A stretch of DNA of 64,000 bases from positions 29,615,643 through 29,679,642 of the forward strand of contig NC_064761.1 of the NCBI RefSeq assembly GCF_011397635.1, read 5' to 3'. Position 1 is the stretch's first letter. Every line of letters starts with the position of its first letter. Shown here piece after piece: positions 24,609-37,262 of this stretch. This DNA comes from Epinephelus fuscoguttatus. Lineage: Eukaryota; Chordata; Actinopteri; Perciformes; Serranidae. A model generated the notes under the pieces. That model worked only from the letters and a program-made list of their open reading frames with translations. It did no database searches and was not told where the DNA came from. The position numbers and the translations under genes were made by a program.

Positions 24609-25712
24609 ATGACTTTAGGGACGGATATGTCCGACAGCTCTGCATTGTCCGAAGATGTGGACATCGATGTGGTTGGGGGTGACATATCCGTTGGAAAGGA
24701 CGGAAAGTACATTCACCACGAGTTCAACTTGGACAATGACTCGGACGATAATTACTCCCAGAACGCGGCCGAGAGAGCTTCCTCTCCCGGGCTCAGCAGC
24801 TCCGACTGCCCGTCAGACCAGATGGGGTCCAGCGCAGAGGTCGGGACCGTGATCGGGGAGAAATCCAGAAAAAGTGCACTTGTGAAGCCCCCGTACTCTT
24901 ACATCGCTCTGATCACCATGTCCATCCTGCAGAGCCCAAAGAAGCGTCTCACTCTCAGCGAGATCTGCGAGTTCATCAGCAACAGATTCCCTTACTACCG
25001 GGAGAAATTCCCGGCGTGGCAGAACTCTATCCGCCACAACCTTTCCTTAAACGACTGCTTCGTGAAAATCCCACGAGAGCCTGGCAACCCCGGAAAGGGC
25101 AACTACTGGACCCTCGACCCGGATTCCGCAGACATGTTCGACAACGGGAGCTTCTTGCGCAGGAGGAAGCGCTTCAAGAGGCATCAAACTAACGAAATCC
25201 TCAGGGAGTCTGGTGGCTTTCTACCCGGGTTTGGATACGGCCCGTATGGATACAACTATGGACTTCAGCTGCAAAACTTCCACGCAGCCCACAACCCGTA
25301 TCACCCACACCACACAGGTGGTTCATTCCCATTTCCTAACGCCCCCTGCACCTTGCCCTCATCAGCCTCCATATTCCCTGCGCCGCATCCCCTTCCCTCC
25401 CTTTTAGGGGCCGATTTAAGAAAGCCCTTCTACCCTCAGTTAAGCCCGTCTCTGCCGCCTCTCAAGACGGACTCCAGCGCCCCGAACCGGCCTTCATTCT
25501 CCATTGACAATATAATCGGCGCGGCCAACTCCACCGCCTCTTCCTACAGCGCGCAGCCGGGCAGCCAGGCGCAGATCCTGGCCATATTGACCCCAGCACT
25601 GGCCTCTGCCTCCAATCACTTGAGCCTCACACAGGACAGCATATTACAACCCGGGCCACAGGGTCAGACTTTCTCCAGCAAAACCCCGAATATGAACACT
25701 TGTCCTTTCTAA
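24609..25712 (+). CDS. foxd2: Forkhead box protein D2 (single-exon transcription factor)
   Basis: Intronless 367-residue forkhead factor, a nuclear regulator used in mesenchyme, kidney and neural development. The start is the ATG at 24609, whose MTLG...ALSE and DIDVVGG match the FOXD2 N-terminus. The open frame continues upstream to 24453 only through non-ATG codons. An acidic region (residues 15-50) precedes the forkhead domain (about 93-191, [20 protein letters not shown] to RRRKRFKR), with recognition helix [15 protein letters not shown] at 137-151. The C-terminal half has Gly/Tyr- and Pro/His-rich stretches, an eh1-like Groucho motif FSIDNII (297-303), and the FoxD2-type [12 protein letters not shown] (321-332). 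It is shorter than the human protein, lacking the mammalian alanine/glycine/proline expansions. foxd1, foxd3 or foxd4/5 are less likely given the N-terminus, the AQILAIL block and the adjacent foxe3. The start context is good (A at -3). Confidence 0.92.
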   Translation: MTLGTDMSDSSALSEDVDIDVVGGDISVGKDGKYIHHEFNLDNDSDDNYSQNAAERASSPGLSSSDCPSDQMGSSAEVGTVIGEKSRKSALVKPPYSYIALITMSILQSPKKRLTLSEICEFISNRFPYYREKFPAWQNSIRHNLSLNDCFVKIPREPGNPGKGNYWTLDPDSADMFDNGSFLRRRKRFKRHQTNEILRESGGFLPGFGYGPYGYNYGLQLQNFHAAHNPYHPHHTGGSFPFPNAPCTLPSSASIFPAPHPLPSLLGADLRKPFYPQLSPSLPPLKTDSSAPNRPSFSIDNIIGAANSTASSYSAQPGSQAQILAILTPALASASNHLSLTQDSILQPGPQGQTFSSKTPNMNTCPF

Positions 25713-26486
25713 ATAATAATAATAATAATGACAAGACTGAAAAATCTTTTATTAAAGCCAGTTGTGGCGTCGTCCTATGTGAAGGTAGGCTGTACATTCT
25801 TGATGAAATAAGAGTGTTTCTGCTCTCCCCATTTCCTAACAATGTAAGAGGAGAGATATGTTTATTTATGGTTTGTAAATATATGTATAATATTGAGAGA
25901 CAAAAGCAAGAGAAACTCCGAGAGGGATCTTTTTAAAAAACAGTGCTGGCCTGCAGTCTGGCATGAGGCCTCCATTTGTCAGTGTGGAGAAAAAGATCCT
26001 GTTATTTTAACATAAGTTAAAGGTGTCACCCATGGCTACGGGGATGATTTTTTAAATATAATTGAGAATTTTATTATGATTTATATTGTTTTTATTCTGT
26101 GCGTCGTGAGAAAATGGCACTGTTGTTGTTGACATATAGGCTGACAGAGACGGCAAACTCAGGTTTTACTTAGAAAGCACATGGAGACAAAAGGGGGGGT
26201 TCTGACAACAAAAAAATTAACCATTTCCCACTATCACTCCTTTCCTCCCCTCACTCTCCTCTACATGGTGAATTTGTGACAATATCATTTTATGTCGTCG
26301 GTGGACACTAGGATATGTGTTTTTTTTGGTATAAAAGAGCGCATTACCTCTCTCAACCTTTTTAATTGTTGTTCGTTCCTATCTATTTCACAAGTTAATC
26401 TGTGAAACATACAGTATGTCATGTGTTGCCAATAGAGAGAGACACCTAAATGTTCATAGGTCATTTTTTGTTGTAATGACAAGAAT
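25713..26486 (+). other. foxd2 3' untranslated region
   Basis: AT-rich sequence directly after the stop codon, beginning with a short (AAT)n run. No further ORF of interest. Confidence 0.5.
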
Positions 26487-26492
26487 AATAAA
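26487..26492 (+). terminator. foxd2 polyadenylation signal
   Basis: AATAAA followed by TGTTTGTG, a GT-rich downstream element, about 775 nt after the stop codon. No earlier canonical signal was seen. Confidence 0.5.
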
Positions 26493-26499
26493 TGTTTGT

Positions 26500-29400
26500 G
26501 AATTTGAAAAGAAAAACAAAATCGTTATTTTTTTTATTGCATGGAAAGTTGATGCGTCAGAGTTCACCAGAGAAGGGCCTGTAAACTAAACAGCAGCACA
26601 TCAGTTGCATTAAATTAAATATACATATGCTGTTTTTGCAAATATTTAAAAACTTACAAATGAAAGTCCAAAGTTTTCTTTCTTCTTATTTATAAAAAAG
26701 GTGCTTTGTTGGTTTCCTTGCATTATTTTTTATGTTTCCCCTCAGTGAAAGATGATTTTAATATTCTATTTTCATACATTTTTGCACATTATGGTCAAAT
26801 TATAATATTTATTCTTGCTCTAATCATGCACCTTTTAGTATATTAAACCCATGCGTGAACACTGACCAATTACAACAAGCCTAAACAGAGGAGTCTCTTA
26901 GTAATGCAGTTAATTCAGACTCCTTTGGTGCGTAAAAACGCACAACATTCAGTTGAAATATTTCAAACACGACTCCATGTACATAGCAGTCATGAATATC
27001 ACGCAACAGTGGGCAAGTATACCTCTTGTGTGGCTCTTGCTCGCTTGTAAAGGACCATTTTCTAGCAAGTTACAAAGGCCCCAAATGAATGGGGGACGTT
27101 AGCAGGGCCTCGGCGGTCTGTAATTGAAAGTGAACAAGGATATACCCACGGTCTTTTGGGCTTTCGTTGCTAATTTGTAGCAGCATTTTTCATCAGGCTC
27201 CTAATCCACCATAATGCGGCTTTTTGGCCGTTTGTTGATGTTGTCAGTGTGGACCCCTGGCCCAGGGGAGTGAATGTGCGCGCAGCGAGCGGTCCCCTGT
27301 GAGACCAGCCACACACATTTAGAACCCCTGAAAAGCAATCTTCTCTAAAGGCCCTCGGTTTGCTCCGCTTTCATGTCGTCTGTGTTGTCTCGGGATACAT
27401 ATAAAAGAAGCAGTGGGACTCGTCCGGCTACAGAAAACAGGCCTATTGGTCTTTTTCAGAGTTGTTGGAGCACATGTTTCCAGACAGAAGGGGGTGTAAA
27501 GCCTCTTTTATTTACCAGATCTGTGTGCAAATGGTTAAATTAGTTTGTGGGTGTTTTGACAGATGATTATTAAGGATGAAGGGTGGGAGGGCTGACTCCT
27601 CTGTTTTCCCTCAGCACAGCTCACTGAAGGTCTTTGAAACGAAAACCAACACTACTTTCTTTATCCAGACGCAGCCTTTATTTCCTTTCTTTTCCGTTCC
27701 CTCTCCCTGTTGGTGCAAATTGGACAATTGATAAATATCGCAGAAGGGTTTTTTTTTGGGGGGGTGGGGGGGGGGGGGTCATTTTGATTAGAGCTTCTCC
27801 CGCAGTATCCGTGATGTTAATTGATATCCTGCATCTATATAATTTGCAGAGTAAATGAGGTGGAAAAAAACATTAGCAGGCTATTGAAGTTTTCTGCGCG
27901 CACTCGCTCTGACAGGGAGTTATTACGCACCGCATCAGTCCATTAAAATCCACATGAAGCGTCTGCAGAGGTGGTTAAAAAACCATTTAAATAACGGCAG
28001 GAACGAAAACTAAGCCAATAAAACTCACGGGACACAAAGCACGCACACACACACAGATGCACACACTGGATCTGCCATATGAGGTTCAGCCAAAGGCACC
28101 GGCTTTGAAAATGGACGATTTAAGACTGAACCCATTTCTACAGATTTTCAGCTCGAGTGCGCACCAACACTGTCCATCTCCGCTGGAAGATTACAGGCTT
28201 GTGACCAGAATAGACCTGGAGCCTTGCTCTTCCTTCAACCACCACAAACACTGAACACATTAAACATCCGGGGGAGCATCTTTAAAAACGCCTTTTCATT
28301 TTTTTATATGCGTCCTAATGGACCTACATTGACACGTCAATACCGGTTTCCGTGCGGGTTGTCACTGCAGGACCACCCACAGTTTTGTGCGTGTCTTTAT
28401 TTAGGCACCACGACGACATCCGTCATTTTTGGTGACGTTTTCCTCAAACGAAATAAGTGGTGAGTGATATGTGAAGTGACAGCCAAATGACTCAACAGTC
28501 ACCAAAAACACATTTATACATTTCAAGGCAATTCCCATCTCATGTCTAACCGCTCCCATATGCCCTGTTTGGGCGTAAGCACACTTCAAGCCGCATTTTG
28601 TGCCGCTCTAATTTATTTATAGACGCAGATGTCAACAGAAATTTAGATTTATCTCCGCTTCTAAATATTTTCTCCCTTTTGGGGGATTCGCGGGGGAAGT
28701 CCTGGGAATGACATAAACCTTATTATTATTGTTAATATCATTATTATCATCATCAAATTATCACAAGAGTTTGGTGTTGAGCAGCGCGTGACAGCAGGGG
28801 ATTAAATGAAATCGTTGTGCTTAATTCTCTCTCTGCCTTGCCAATAATGCTGCGTCCCCGGATCGATGCATATTGTTGCGTCTTGAAGGACACGAGGACA
28901 GGCTGTGCTGACGCCACGAGGAAATCGTGTGTGTGTGTGTGTGTGTGTGAGCGCGTAATAGAGATGTCAGGCTACTATCCTCAAGGTCACGCTCATCAAT
29001 TTAAACTGTTGAAAGCCATTCTTCTCTAAGGGCACACAGAACTAACAATATATAATAATGAGACAGATAATATTATAATACTAGAATAGGTCCTCTATCA
29101 ATGGAGCTACTGATGAAGTTTAGTCCCATAGGTGCCCCTTAAAAACAAATTGGCCCATGCATTAATTTAAATTATAGCCTAATTGTTTGTGTGAGTAAAT
29201 GGCTGCACCATTGATTTTGTGGGTATAAACAAGGATACAGACCTAGTGATGATCTTTCGGGGTTTAAATCCCCTCTGACATGAACTATAGCCCCCCTTAA
29301 ATAATTAAATCTGCCTTTTTACTGGAGTAATTGATCATGCACAAGAATATTTTGTAAAATAAGACACTCGGAAATTGCAGGTGGTACTAAGAAAAGACCT

Positions 29401-29855
29401 GTGGTCCTAGAAATTGAGGGAATGGGGATCAAGGGGGCATGTGCCTCTCAAAATTTAGAGTATGTGGATCCTATTTTGATTTTAAATAAATTAAACACAC
29501 GTACAAAACAAATTAAAAGACAATTCGGTGCATTAAAATTGGCCAGAATGCAGGATATGAAGTGTTTGATCCTTGAACAACATCCACAACATCCTTGCCT
29601 GTATATTTACTGGTGATGACTTCAGGGGACAAAATCAGATTTTAGATATTTAAAATTTGACTAGTTTCGTGTGAACCTTCAACAGGAGTCGCCTAAACTT
29701 TGTGCCTTAATATAAAGGCCGCAGAAGAGACACACCATGCAGGCCGCAGATCTGTGTTCAGTTGGAAACTGCTGCAGCTGCAGCTTTATTATAGGGAGTG
29801 TAACTAATAATGAAAACAAACCACTCACATTTTACTTTTTGAGACATATTGGAAA

Positions 29856-29898
<43 letters not shown>

Positions 29899-30019
29899 CC
29901 TCATAAAGCAGCAGCCTTAGAGCCTATAAGCTACTTCTCTCCCCTGAAACAAATAGGCTATATCTTATCCCTTATACCTCCCCCATCTCCCTCTCTCTTC
30001 TTCCTCCTTATGTGTGTGT
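26500..30019. other. foxd2 downstream region, candidate enhancers
   Basis: No gene recognised. The interval 26920-27470 is unusually free of simple repeats, balanced in composition, and contains homeodomain and GC-rich cores side by side, a look typical of conserved non-coding elements. A T8/G-rich run lies at 27747-27779, a short GT tract at 28928-28949 and a (CA)n tract at 29856-29895. A 65-codon frame at 28057-28254 has no domain and no splice context. Confidence 0.4.
29856..29895. repeat. (CA)n microsatellite
   Basis: Twenty uninterrupted CA units. Confidence 0.95.
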
Positions 30020-30180
30020 GTGCGTGCGCGCGCGGCAGACGAGCCTCCTCGCCCCCACAGAGGAATGTTGGCCCGGTCCGCGGCTCCCCGGCCTGGAGGA
30101 GAGGCGAGCCGCGGCTCTTCGCTGCACCGCCGCTATAAATCACAGCCTCCCCTCGCTGCTCCCAGTCTCCCCTCCAGCCT
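30020..30180 (+). promoter_or_regulatory. CpG-rich patch with TATA box, candidate promoter
   Basis: A CpG-dense segment (GCGCGCGCGG, GTCCGCGGCT, GAGCCGCGGC) in AT-rich surroundings, followed at 30134-30140 by TATAAAT. The spacing would put a start near 30165. No open frame with recognisable content follows. It may start a non-coding transcript or act as a CpG-rich regulatory element; transcript existence is not shown. Confidence 0.35.
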
Positions 30181-33100
30181 CCGTGTTTTTGCAACAGACA
30201 GAGGAATCCTTCGCTTAATTAATTTAGAATGTGTAAATAAAGCGAGGACAGTGAACTCCCCATCATCTCTGGAAACACAATATTAACTTTGGAAGATCTT
30301 CGCCCCGCCGACTCTGACACACTAAACGAACACCTGCTGCAGCAAGGGGGGGAAAGAGAGGAGAGCGCGCGCGTGCACGGACACACACACATAAACACAC
30401 AGCCACATACACACAGTGTCGGGGCAGGGGTATTAATGACTGCAGATATTAGCCTGCAAAGATCACCAGAACATGATAGCAGGTGATACCCGTCATTCAG
30501 GCTTGTTTTAGAAGAGTGAGGATGTGTGTTTACTGTAAAGTCTGCAGCCTCTGACTAGAAGCTGTGTTTGTTGCTTTAAGTTTTTGGATCACGTTTGTGC
30601 ACCTAAAACATTTTAGATGAATGGATTATGAAACTTTTGATAGAGTTTGAGCAGCAGAATGTAAAGAACTCGTCCTGTTTTCCCTAAACACTTATCTGCC
30701 ACATGCACCTGCTTTACATGACAATGCAAACATTCACATGCACTTTATCCACCTCTGAGTGTCCACACAAGTTGCACTTAATGATTAAGATAAATTAGAT
30801 CAGCCACCTGGTCTGACAGCAAATTACGCGCAGGCGCAATGATCAAACAAAAGGCCCGACAGGCTACAAAAGCGCACATAAAACACACGAGGTGCGTCTT
30901 GATCCATTAACTGGAACGATACGCACAGATCGGGCAGGAGTGCGCACATTTAAACCTGACAAATGAAGCTGAACAATGTGACAACTGCAGCAGTGGTTAA
31001 CAATTTAAAGCCTTGCAGAATAAAACAGACCCTATACATATATATATATTTACCTCCCAGGTGTATCTTTCTCACCTGCAGAAATGGCATCATTTTCAGT
31101 TTTGGGGTTAACTAAATACTGGATATATTCGCCTATAGGAGTTTGATTACATTTTGATGATGATCTCCATTAAATTTTGCTCAAAAGATCAGTTAATGAT
31201 CTGTTTTGTGACCCCAGCACTTGAACTACAGTGCAGGGAGCTCAGGTGGTCTCATCTGGCTCCTTTAATTCCAACACTGGTGTGAGGTAAAATCAACACT
31301 GAAACCATGTCATCCAAAGAACTCCACTATTATTTAATTACATTCAACTATTTTGTTTCTCAATGGGGACCTACTCAGTGCTTTCAACCGTCCCCTGCTG
31401 GTCCTCGGACCTCACATTGGGCAACACCGGTCCCCTCCATCAGCTCCCGTCCTCGGTTTGGCTTCGGGAAGACGCAATGAAGGCAAGGCGAGTGTGCAGC
31501 ACTTCCCTCTGTATCGCTTTGATAGAGAGGCGCAGCTGCTGCTGCTGCTGCTGCTGGTCGCCTCTCACACACAATCATTGGTGTCATGCGGGCGCTTTTA
31601 CTGACTTCTTCCATTTGACCTTTGATGCCAACGCATTACACTCACAGCTAGGGATCCACTGCGGCTAATGGCAGCGGGCCGACCCAGTTATTACACCCCA
31701 TGATTATTGATTTAGGGTTTAAACGTTTTTCCCTGGTCGGTTTCTTTTATGCGTTGCGCAGAGAAATTGTTTAATTTTCTCCCCATAGGTCAAAAAGGTA
31801 TTAATATGCCGTTATGGATGGACAAAAATATTGCTTTTAGCTTTCGGTGTCAGCTAATTTTAAATTTAAAACATTCGACATAATCATTTTTTTCATAATT
31901 AAGACATTTGAGCTCAATTAGTCGAATCAAAGGCCAATTAGGACAAATGTTGCACATAGCCTTTATAGTGCCATGCGTAATTTCGATTTGTCTGCTTTCC
32001 TATACCTGTCATATGCACTGCTGTCTGCCTAATGGTTTTTAAGAGTGTAATGATTATACTTCAAACGTGGAGGTAAATCAGTGAAGTTAAACAAAAGTCA
32101 GCTCAGGGTGTGATATAAGAAATACCAAGGACGCTGCAGCCTCCAGGTGAAAATGAAACTTTGTTTATCTAATCCTTTTCGGCGTGAAAGTGTGTTTTCC
32201 AAAAGTATAGGGGGGGAAACCTCGCGATAAAATTGAAGTTTACCATCCAGAGTGAAATGCGATCACGCTGAGGTCGCGGGGCCAAACTTTTTAAGACTAA
32301 TGTTTATTTAGAGAAGTGAGCGCTGTCTATGGGACTCCCCCGTTCTCCCAGAATGCTTCACTAATGTCTTTACCAGGCCGGAGCAGACCACCAGCAAGAC
32401 TGCATGCGGCTCTCTGCAACCGGCTGTGTCCCTTTTTGAGACAGGGCTGCATTCAGTGTGCAAGATACTGTGTCCCACTAGCCAACCATTAAAAACCAGG
32501 GTGGATAATACAACAAAGTTTACTCTCATTTTGGATGAGCTGCTTTTAAATAAAGCACCTGATGCAAAGCAAAAATTACTTTTTGTAAAAAACAAATGAT
32601 ATCTTAGCCAATTGCAGCAACATTTTTGATATAATCAGCTATCTAGCTTCCACAGTTGTTCTTGTTATTCTGCTTGATGTGCAATTATGATAAAAGCTGC
32701 AAAAACTAACCTGAGGGCTGAAATAATATTAGCTCATCATCTTTAGAAACACTCCTCTGTGTGAGTCCTAACCTGCTATTTATTGTCATCAAAAACAAAA
32801 TGATATTGCACTGGGTTTTTGAGATATTTCTACGCTACCAATCTTTCCTTATCTCTCTTATTTCAAAATATTCCTTGTTGCCAAATAAGCACAACTTCAT
32901 TGTGGAAAACGTGACCTTATCTCACTGACTTTTTCATTAATTCAAAGGCGGGGGAAAAAAAAGTTTCATTATGAAGTGTAAAAACGGACATATTTGCAGC
33001 GCATGTCCCCAGTGCCTGGAGAGCAGCAGCGTGTTTTCTTACAGTTTGTAAAATTGAATTAGATACGGTGGGGAATCTGACCTCTCGCCAGACCCACATA

Positions 33101-33218
33101 TTTTTCACCCCTCAGGTTTTAGTGTTCCTCGGGTATTTTTGTTTTCTCAGCTGGAACTGCCATTAGACATTGTGTCCGTGCCGTCCATTTCTATCTTTAC
33201 CATCTCTCCTCTAGCCGG
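30181..33218. other. Intergenic, candidate regulatory DNA
   Basis: No gene recognised. A (CTG)n tract lies at 31533-31556. The intervals 31640-32000 and 32240-32600 are low in repeats; the first is rich in TAATTA/ATTA-like cores (CATAATTAAG, CTCAATTAGTCG, GCCAATTAGG), consistent with homeodomain-bound enhancers. This is a visual impression, not a conservation result. Confidence 0.4.
31533..31556. repeat. (CTG)n trinucleotide repeat
   Basis: Seven to eight CTG units. They lie in no recognised coding frame. Confidence 0.85.
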
Positions 33219-36009
33219 CCCCCCCCCCCCCCCCCACCCTAACTCCTCCAACCCCCCAACACCTCACTTTCTCCTCCTCTGGGCAGCTCACACCCCGCCA
33301 CCAACGTTGATCTGAGATGCAGACATGGACAAGACTGCAACACAGGCAGCTCTGCAGGGGCATGCGCACTGTGCGTACAGAGGAGAGCACATGTGTACAC
33401 AAAGGAAAGTATGTAGGTCCAGGACCTTCTGTCAAGTGATGGCATGAATCACACTACAACTTTGTGTCTTCATAAACCTTTTCAGAAAGATTAGTGAGCA
33501 GTAGTGTCACTTTGGTGCCTGCAGAAAAGTGATTTTCCATAAAGAGTGAGTGCATGTTTCAAAAGATTTAATCATTCACAATTTATACGGCCCTAATTCA
33601 GTATGCTTAAAAATGAAAAAACAAAAATAGCAAACATTGGATCATTAAATTAATTTAACGCCATCCTGAAATTGTCAGACATAATTTCCACATAAGGTGC
33701 TGCATGAAACAAAAGCAATTATTTGGCTTGACACCGTATAATGATAGTTATTTTGCTCAAACTTGGTTAGTGCTGGAGTATAAAGATCTCCAGTCTCCAA
33801 AGATGGCCGCCTTTTTCCTGCGCGAGTTATTGACCAAAAGTGCCTGTACAATTGCACACAATATAGGCCCATATGATTCTTCAGCACATAAGAGCCCTGA
33901 GGAGCCACAACAGCAGTTAAAGAGTCAGCAGCATCACAGCCTGCGAGCAGCCACTTCACTGGAGAGGCAGAGTGTACAGGAAGAGTCAAGGGATGGACGG
34001 GGGAAAAAAAAAAGACAGAGATGGATGAAGAGAGTTCAAGAACACGCTGTGTTATCATGAAATATTCTTATATTAAGTATTTTCACAGCTGATGCTAGTG
34101 CACATGAGACATTTATTCTCTCCATCTGCAAGCAAAGACAATGCAAAGCACCCTATACGCAGTCCCAGGGAGGTCCCATGCCGACAGTCATATTGAAGAT
34201 ACACACACGTGGTGTACTAAAGTTAACGTGTGTCAGGAGGTTTAAATTCATAAACTTTCCTCATATCAGTTCAAGTTCGACTTGCTCAGCTTTTATGTGG
34301 TGAAGTGTGACCGTGCGGACGTGCAGGTAGACAAAACATAATAAAAGTCTTATGAATGGCAGCCTGTGTGTATTCCCACTACAAAGAGCTGCTCTTCAAA
34401 TGCCACACACATGTTGACTCTCTCATGCAGCAATTCCTGATATCAAACTGGGTCTCCGAAGCACCAATGATTTTTATTTATATTTATTCTCTTTTCGCGC
34501 TTTTAATCCACATCTACTACTGTGATAAAGACAGCTGCAACATTCACTGCATGTGTGTGTTCTTGTGGCTGTCCTCCAATTAGTACAGATGTATCATAAA
34601 TGGAGTGTATTTTTACATCTGTGAGTACATCTGTGTCTGTATGTGAGTGCACCGAGCGCCCGGGTTCAAAGGCGAGCGGAATGAAAAGGCCAAAGATGAT
34701 GAGGCCACTCTGAGGCTCCTTGTGGAGGAGAAATGTCACACATAAAGAAAAGGAAAGCAGAGCAGAGAAACAACTGCCTCCACAGCGAGAGGCTGATGCA
34801 GGGGGTGAAGTAGTTTGAGATTGCACTTTGAGTAGAGGTAAAGGGGCATCTGATCACATGTATGTATGTGTATGTGTATTTGGATGGGGGGGGGGTAATG
34901 TTGTTCATGACTAGTAGAGTCATTTCAAAGGGCTAGAGGCGCGGCTGGATGATGGATTGGAAGCTGAAGGGGCGAGCAGATGGGTAAGTAGAGAAAGTGA
35001 GGTTAAGTGGCAGTTAGATGTTGCAGATCTAAGCAGATCAAGAGTGGGGGAGTGTGTGTGTGTGTGTGTGTGTGTGCGTGAGAGAGAGTGGGAGGAAAAG
35101 CAGAGTTATACAGACATGCTGTATTTCAGGGAGTGCCACCAAGACATAATTGTGGTGCGAATATTGTATTTGTGACAGGTTTCACACTTACTACACCATT
35201 TGACATTAGCTTTGGATGATGTCGCTCTTTAGCTCCTCACTCCCTCTAATGGTGTGTTCGCACACTGAGCAGCAGGATCGACAGCTCACAACAAGCCCGA
35301 ACCAGTGTGTAGACGATGAGCAAGCTGTCAGCCATGTGTAAACTTTTCCTGTTCATTGGCCATCTGCAGCTGTAAAACGCCAATCTGCGCTCTCTGGTTT
35401 ATGCATTGGTGTGTTTGATCATTCTACCTGCCAGCGAGCAAATGGAAGAAAAATTATCTATAATCATTCATGTTTGATCCCAGAAGTCAATATACCGAGT
35501 TTTGTTCTGATCTGTTTTGATAAATTCAACCCAATTTGCCGACTCAGTCCCGTAAATCTTTAATCCACTAAATTAAGGCACCAAAATGATTGCACTTTAA
35601 GTGGTCACAGAGTACAGGAACACTGTATTCAGCCAACACAAACAGTTTCTTTTTACAAACACCAGTATTTTGCAATGCCGCTGTTTTCTGATGCTAAAAT
35701 TTAACTTCAAAAAGAAATCATAAACTCAGATCAAAGGTTAAAGCAATGTTTACAATGGCAACTTTATGGCTAAATTGTGGTTTGGCAAAATAGTTAAACC
35801 CCCTCACTAAAAATTAAAGGTTAACCAACAGTAGAAAACCTCAACAAAGCTACTGGAGGTTAAGACATCATTCGACACCACAAGAGAAAACAGCCTTAAT
35901 AAGCACCTGTCACCTCACTGATATAGCTTGTTGAAACATTGAGATATTATGAAAGGCAACATCCCCAAAACAACTAGACCAACACATACAATGATACAAT
36001 AACTATAGT
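33219..36009. other. Intergenic, nothing recognised
   Basis: It begins with a C homopolymer (33219-33235). There is a G run near 34886-34896 and a GT tract at 35048-35078. Short open frames show no domains. Sequence at 35250-35420 may be a dispersed repeat, but neither end is clear. Confidence 0.45.
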
Positions 36010-37262
36010 AAAGTCTAGAGTCATGGTATGGGCTCTGAGATGCTGCACTTGGGCACAGTGGACATGTGAGCTTAGTGCTAACGTGAGCATGCTAATATGC
36101 TCACAATAACCAAGCTAAAATGCTGATGTTGAGGAGGTAATGCTGTCATATTTGGCATCTTCATTTAGCATGTTACCATGCCAACATTTAGGTCTGTCAA
36201 TAAATACAAGGTACAGCTAAGGCCAGTGGTGCCCCCAAGGGTGAGCCATGGCCACCCTGATACAGTTGCTGCTGGAAGCCAATATTACTGTCTTTAAGAG
36301 GCTGTAGTGTGATTACTTTTTAAGCTAGCATCAAAGTTTCAGTATATGGTGAAACTAGACAACCTAAGCATCCATGGGTACCAACCATGTTGACATAGCT
36401 GTTCGGGAAGGGGGCTGAATATTGCTCCAAAGTTAGGCTAAATTTCAGCAAGAAACAACTGGCATGGGCATTTTCAAAGGTGTCTCTTGAACTCTCACCT
36501 CAAGATATCTGAATGAATATGGGTTCTATGGGTACCCATAGAATGAATATGGGTTCTATGGGTGCCCATGAGTCTCCCCTCAATTTTAGGCATGATCCTA
36601 GTAAATGGTTTGTTCCTTGAAATCAATATACTACTTCAAATGGAAAAAAGCTGTGTCTTTGTCCTTTCAAGGAAAAGGCCTATATAGATTGTGTCCATAA
36701 CACGTTGAAACAGGACTTTAGTGCTATTAGACTATGCGCATCAGATAATTAGTAATATTAACGGTAAAATCCAATCCAATGCAATTCCTTAACTGTCCAT
36801 ATTGACTAGCCTATATAAGTGAATTTCTAAAATTCAGTTATGGCTTGTTTTTGGTGTGCCATCCAAAGATTTTCAGTCGCCCCATCTGGCCACCTCAATT
36901 GAACATTTCTGGGGGTGCCACTGGCCGAGACCAATAGGTAGGTTATTATTTCTTTTCTTTTTTTACCAGATGATGGCACTATTGAAAAAAATCAGGGGAT
37001 CAAAGTTATTTCCTGTTGATCCTAAGGGTGCCATAAATGTCTGTGCTAAGCTTCATGGCAACCCATCCAATAGCTGTTGAGAATTTTATTCAAAACTACA
37101 AATATCAACCTTATGGTGGCGCTAGAGGGAAAGTCAGGGGATCACCAAAGTCAGCAGGCTTCATCCTCTGAGGAATATGAATATCTATACACAATTCTGT
37201 GGCCGTCCATTCAATCATTAAGGAGATATTTCAATCTGGACCAAAGTGGTGGACCATCATTT
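36010..37262 (+). repeat. Composite of dispersed teleost repeats
   Basis: The first part (36030-36240) holds GTGAGCATGCTAATATGCTC, CATTTAGCATGTTACCATGC and ATAAATACAAGGTACAGCTA. The last part (37015-37260) holds CATGGCAACCCATCCAATAG, GTGGCGCTAGAGGGAAAGTC and TCTGGACCAAAGTGGTGGAC. These are two portions of one very common teleost repeat. It is interrupted by a different repeat (about 36380-36700) that starts TTGCTCCAAAGTTAGGCTAA and is related to 38690-38800. The order suggests insertion of the second into the first. Class unknown; assignment is from memory. Confidence 0.55.
36511..36570 (+). repeat. Two-copy 30-bp direct repeat
   Basis: GAATGAATATGGGTTCTATG begins at 36511 and again at 36541, and each copy continues GGT(A/G)CCCAT. 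One base differs between the 29-bp units. It is a local tandem duplication inside a dispersed repeat. Confidence 0.9.

Noticed and set aside
28057..28254. 65-codon frame downstream of foxd2
   Set aside because: Reads like ordinary protein by eye, but has no homology I recognise, a short length, and no promoter or poly(A) context; more likely chance within regulatory DNA.
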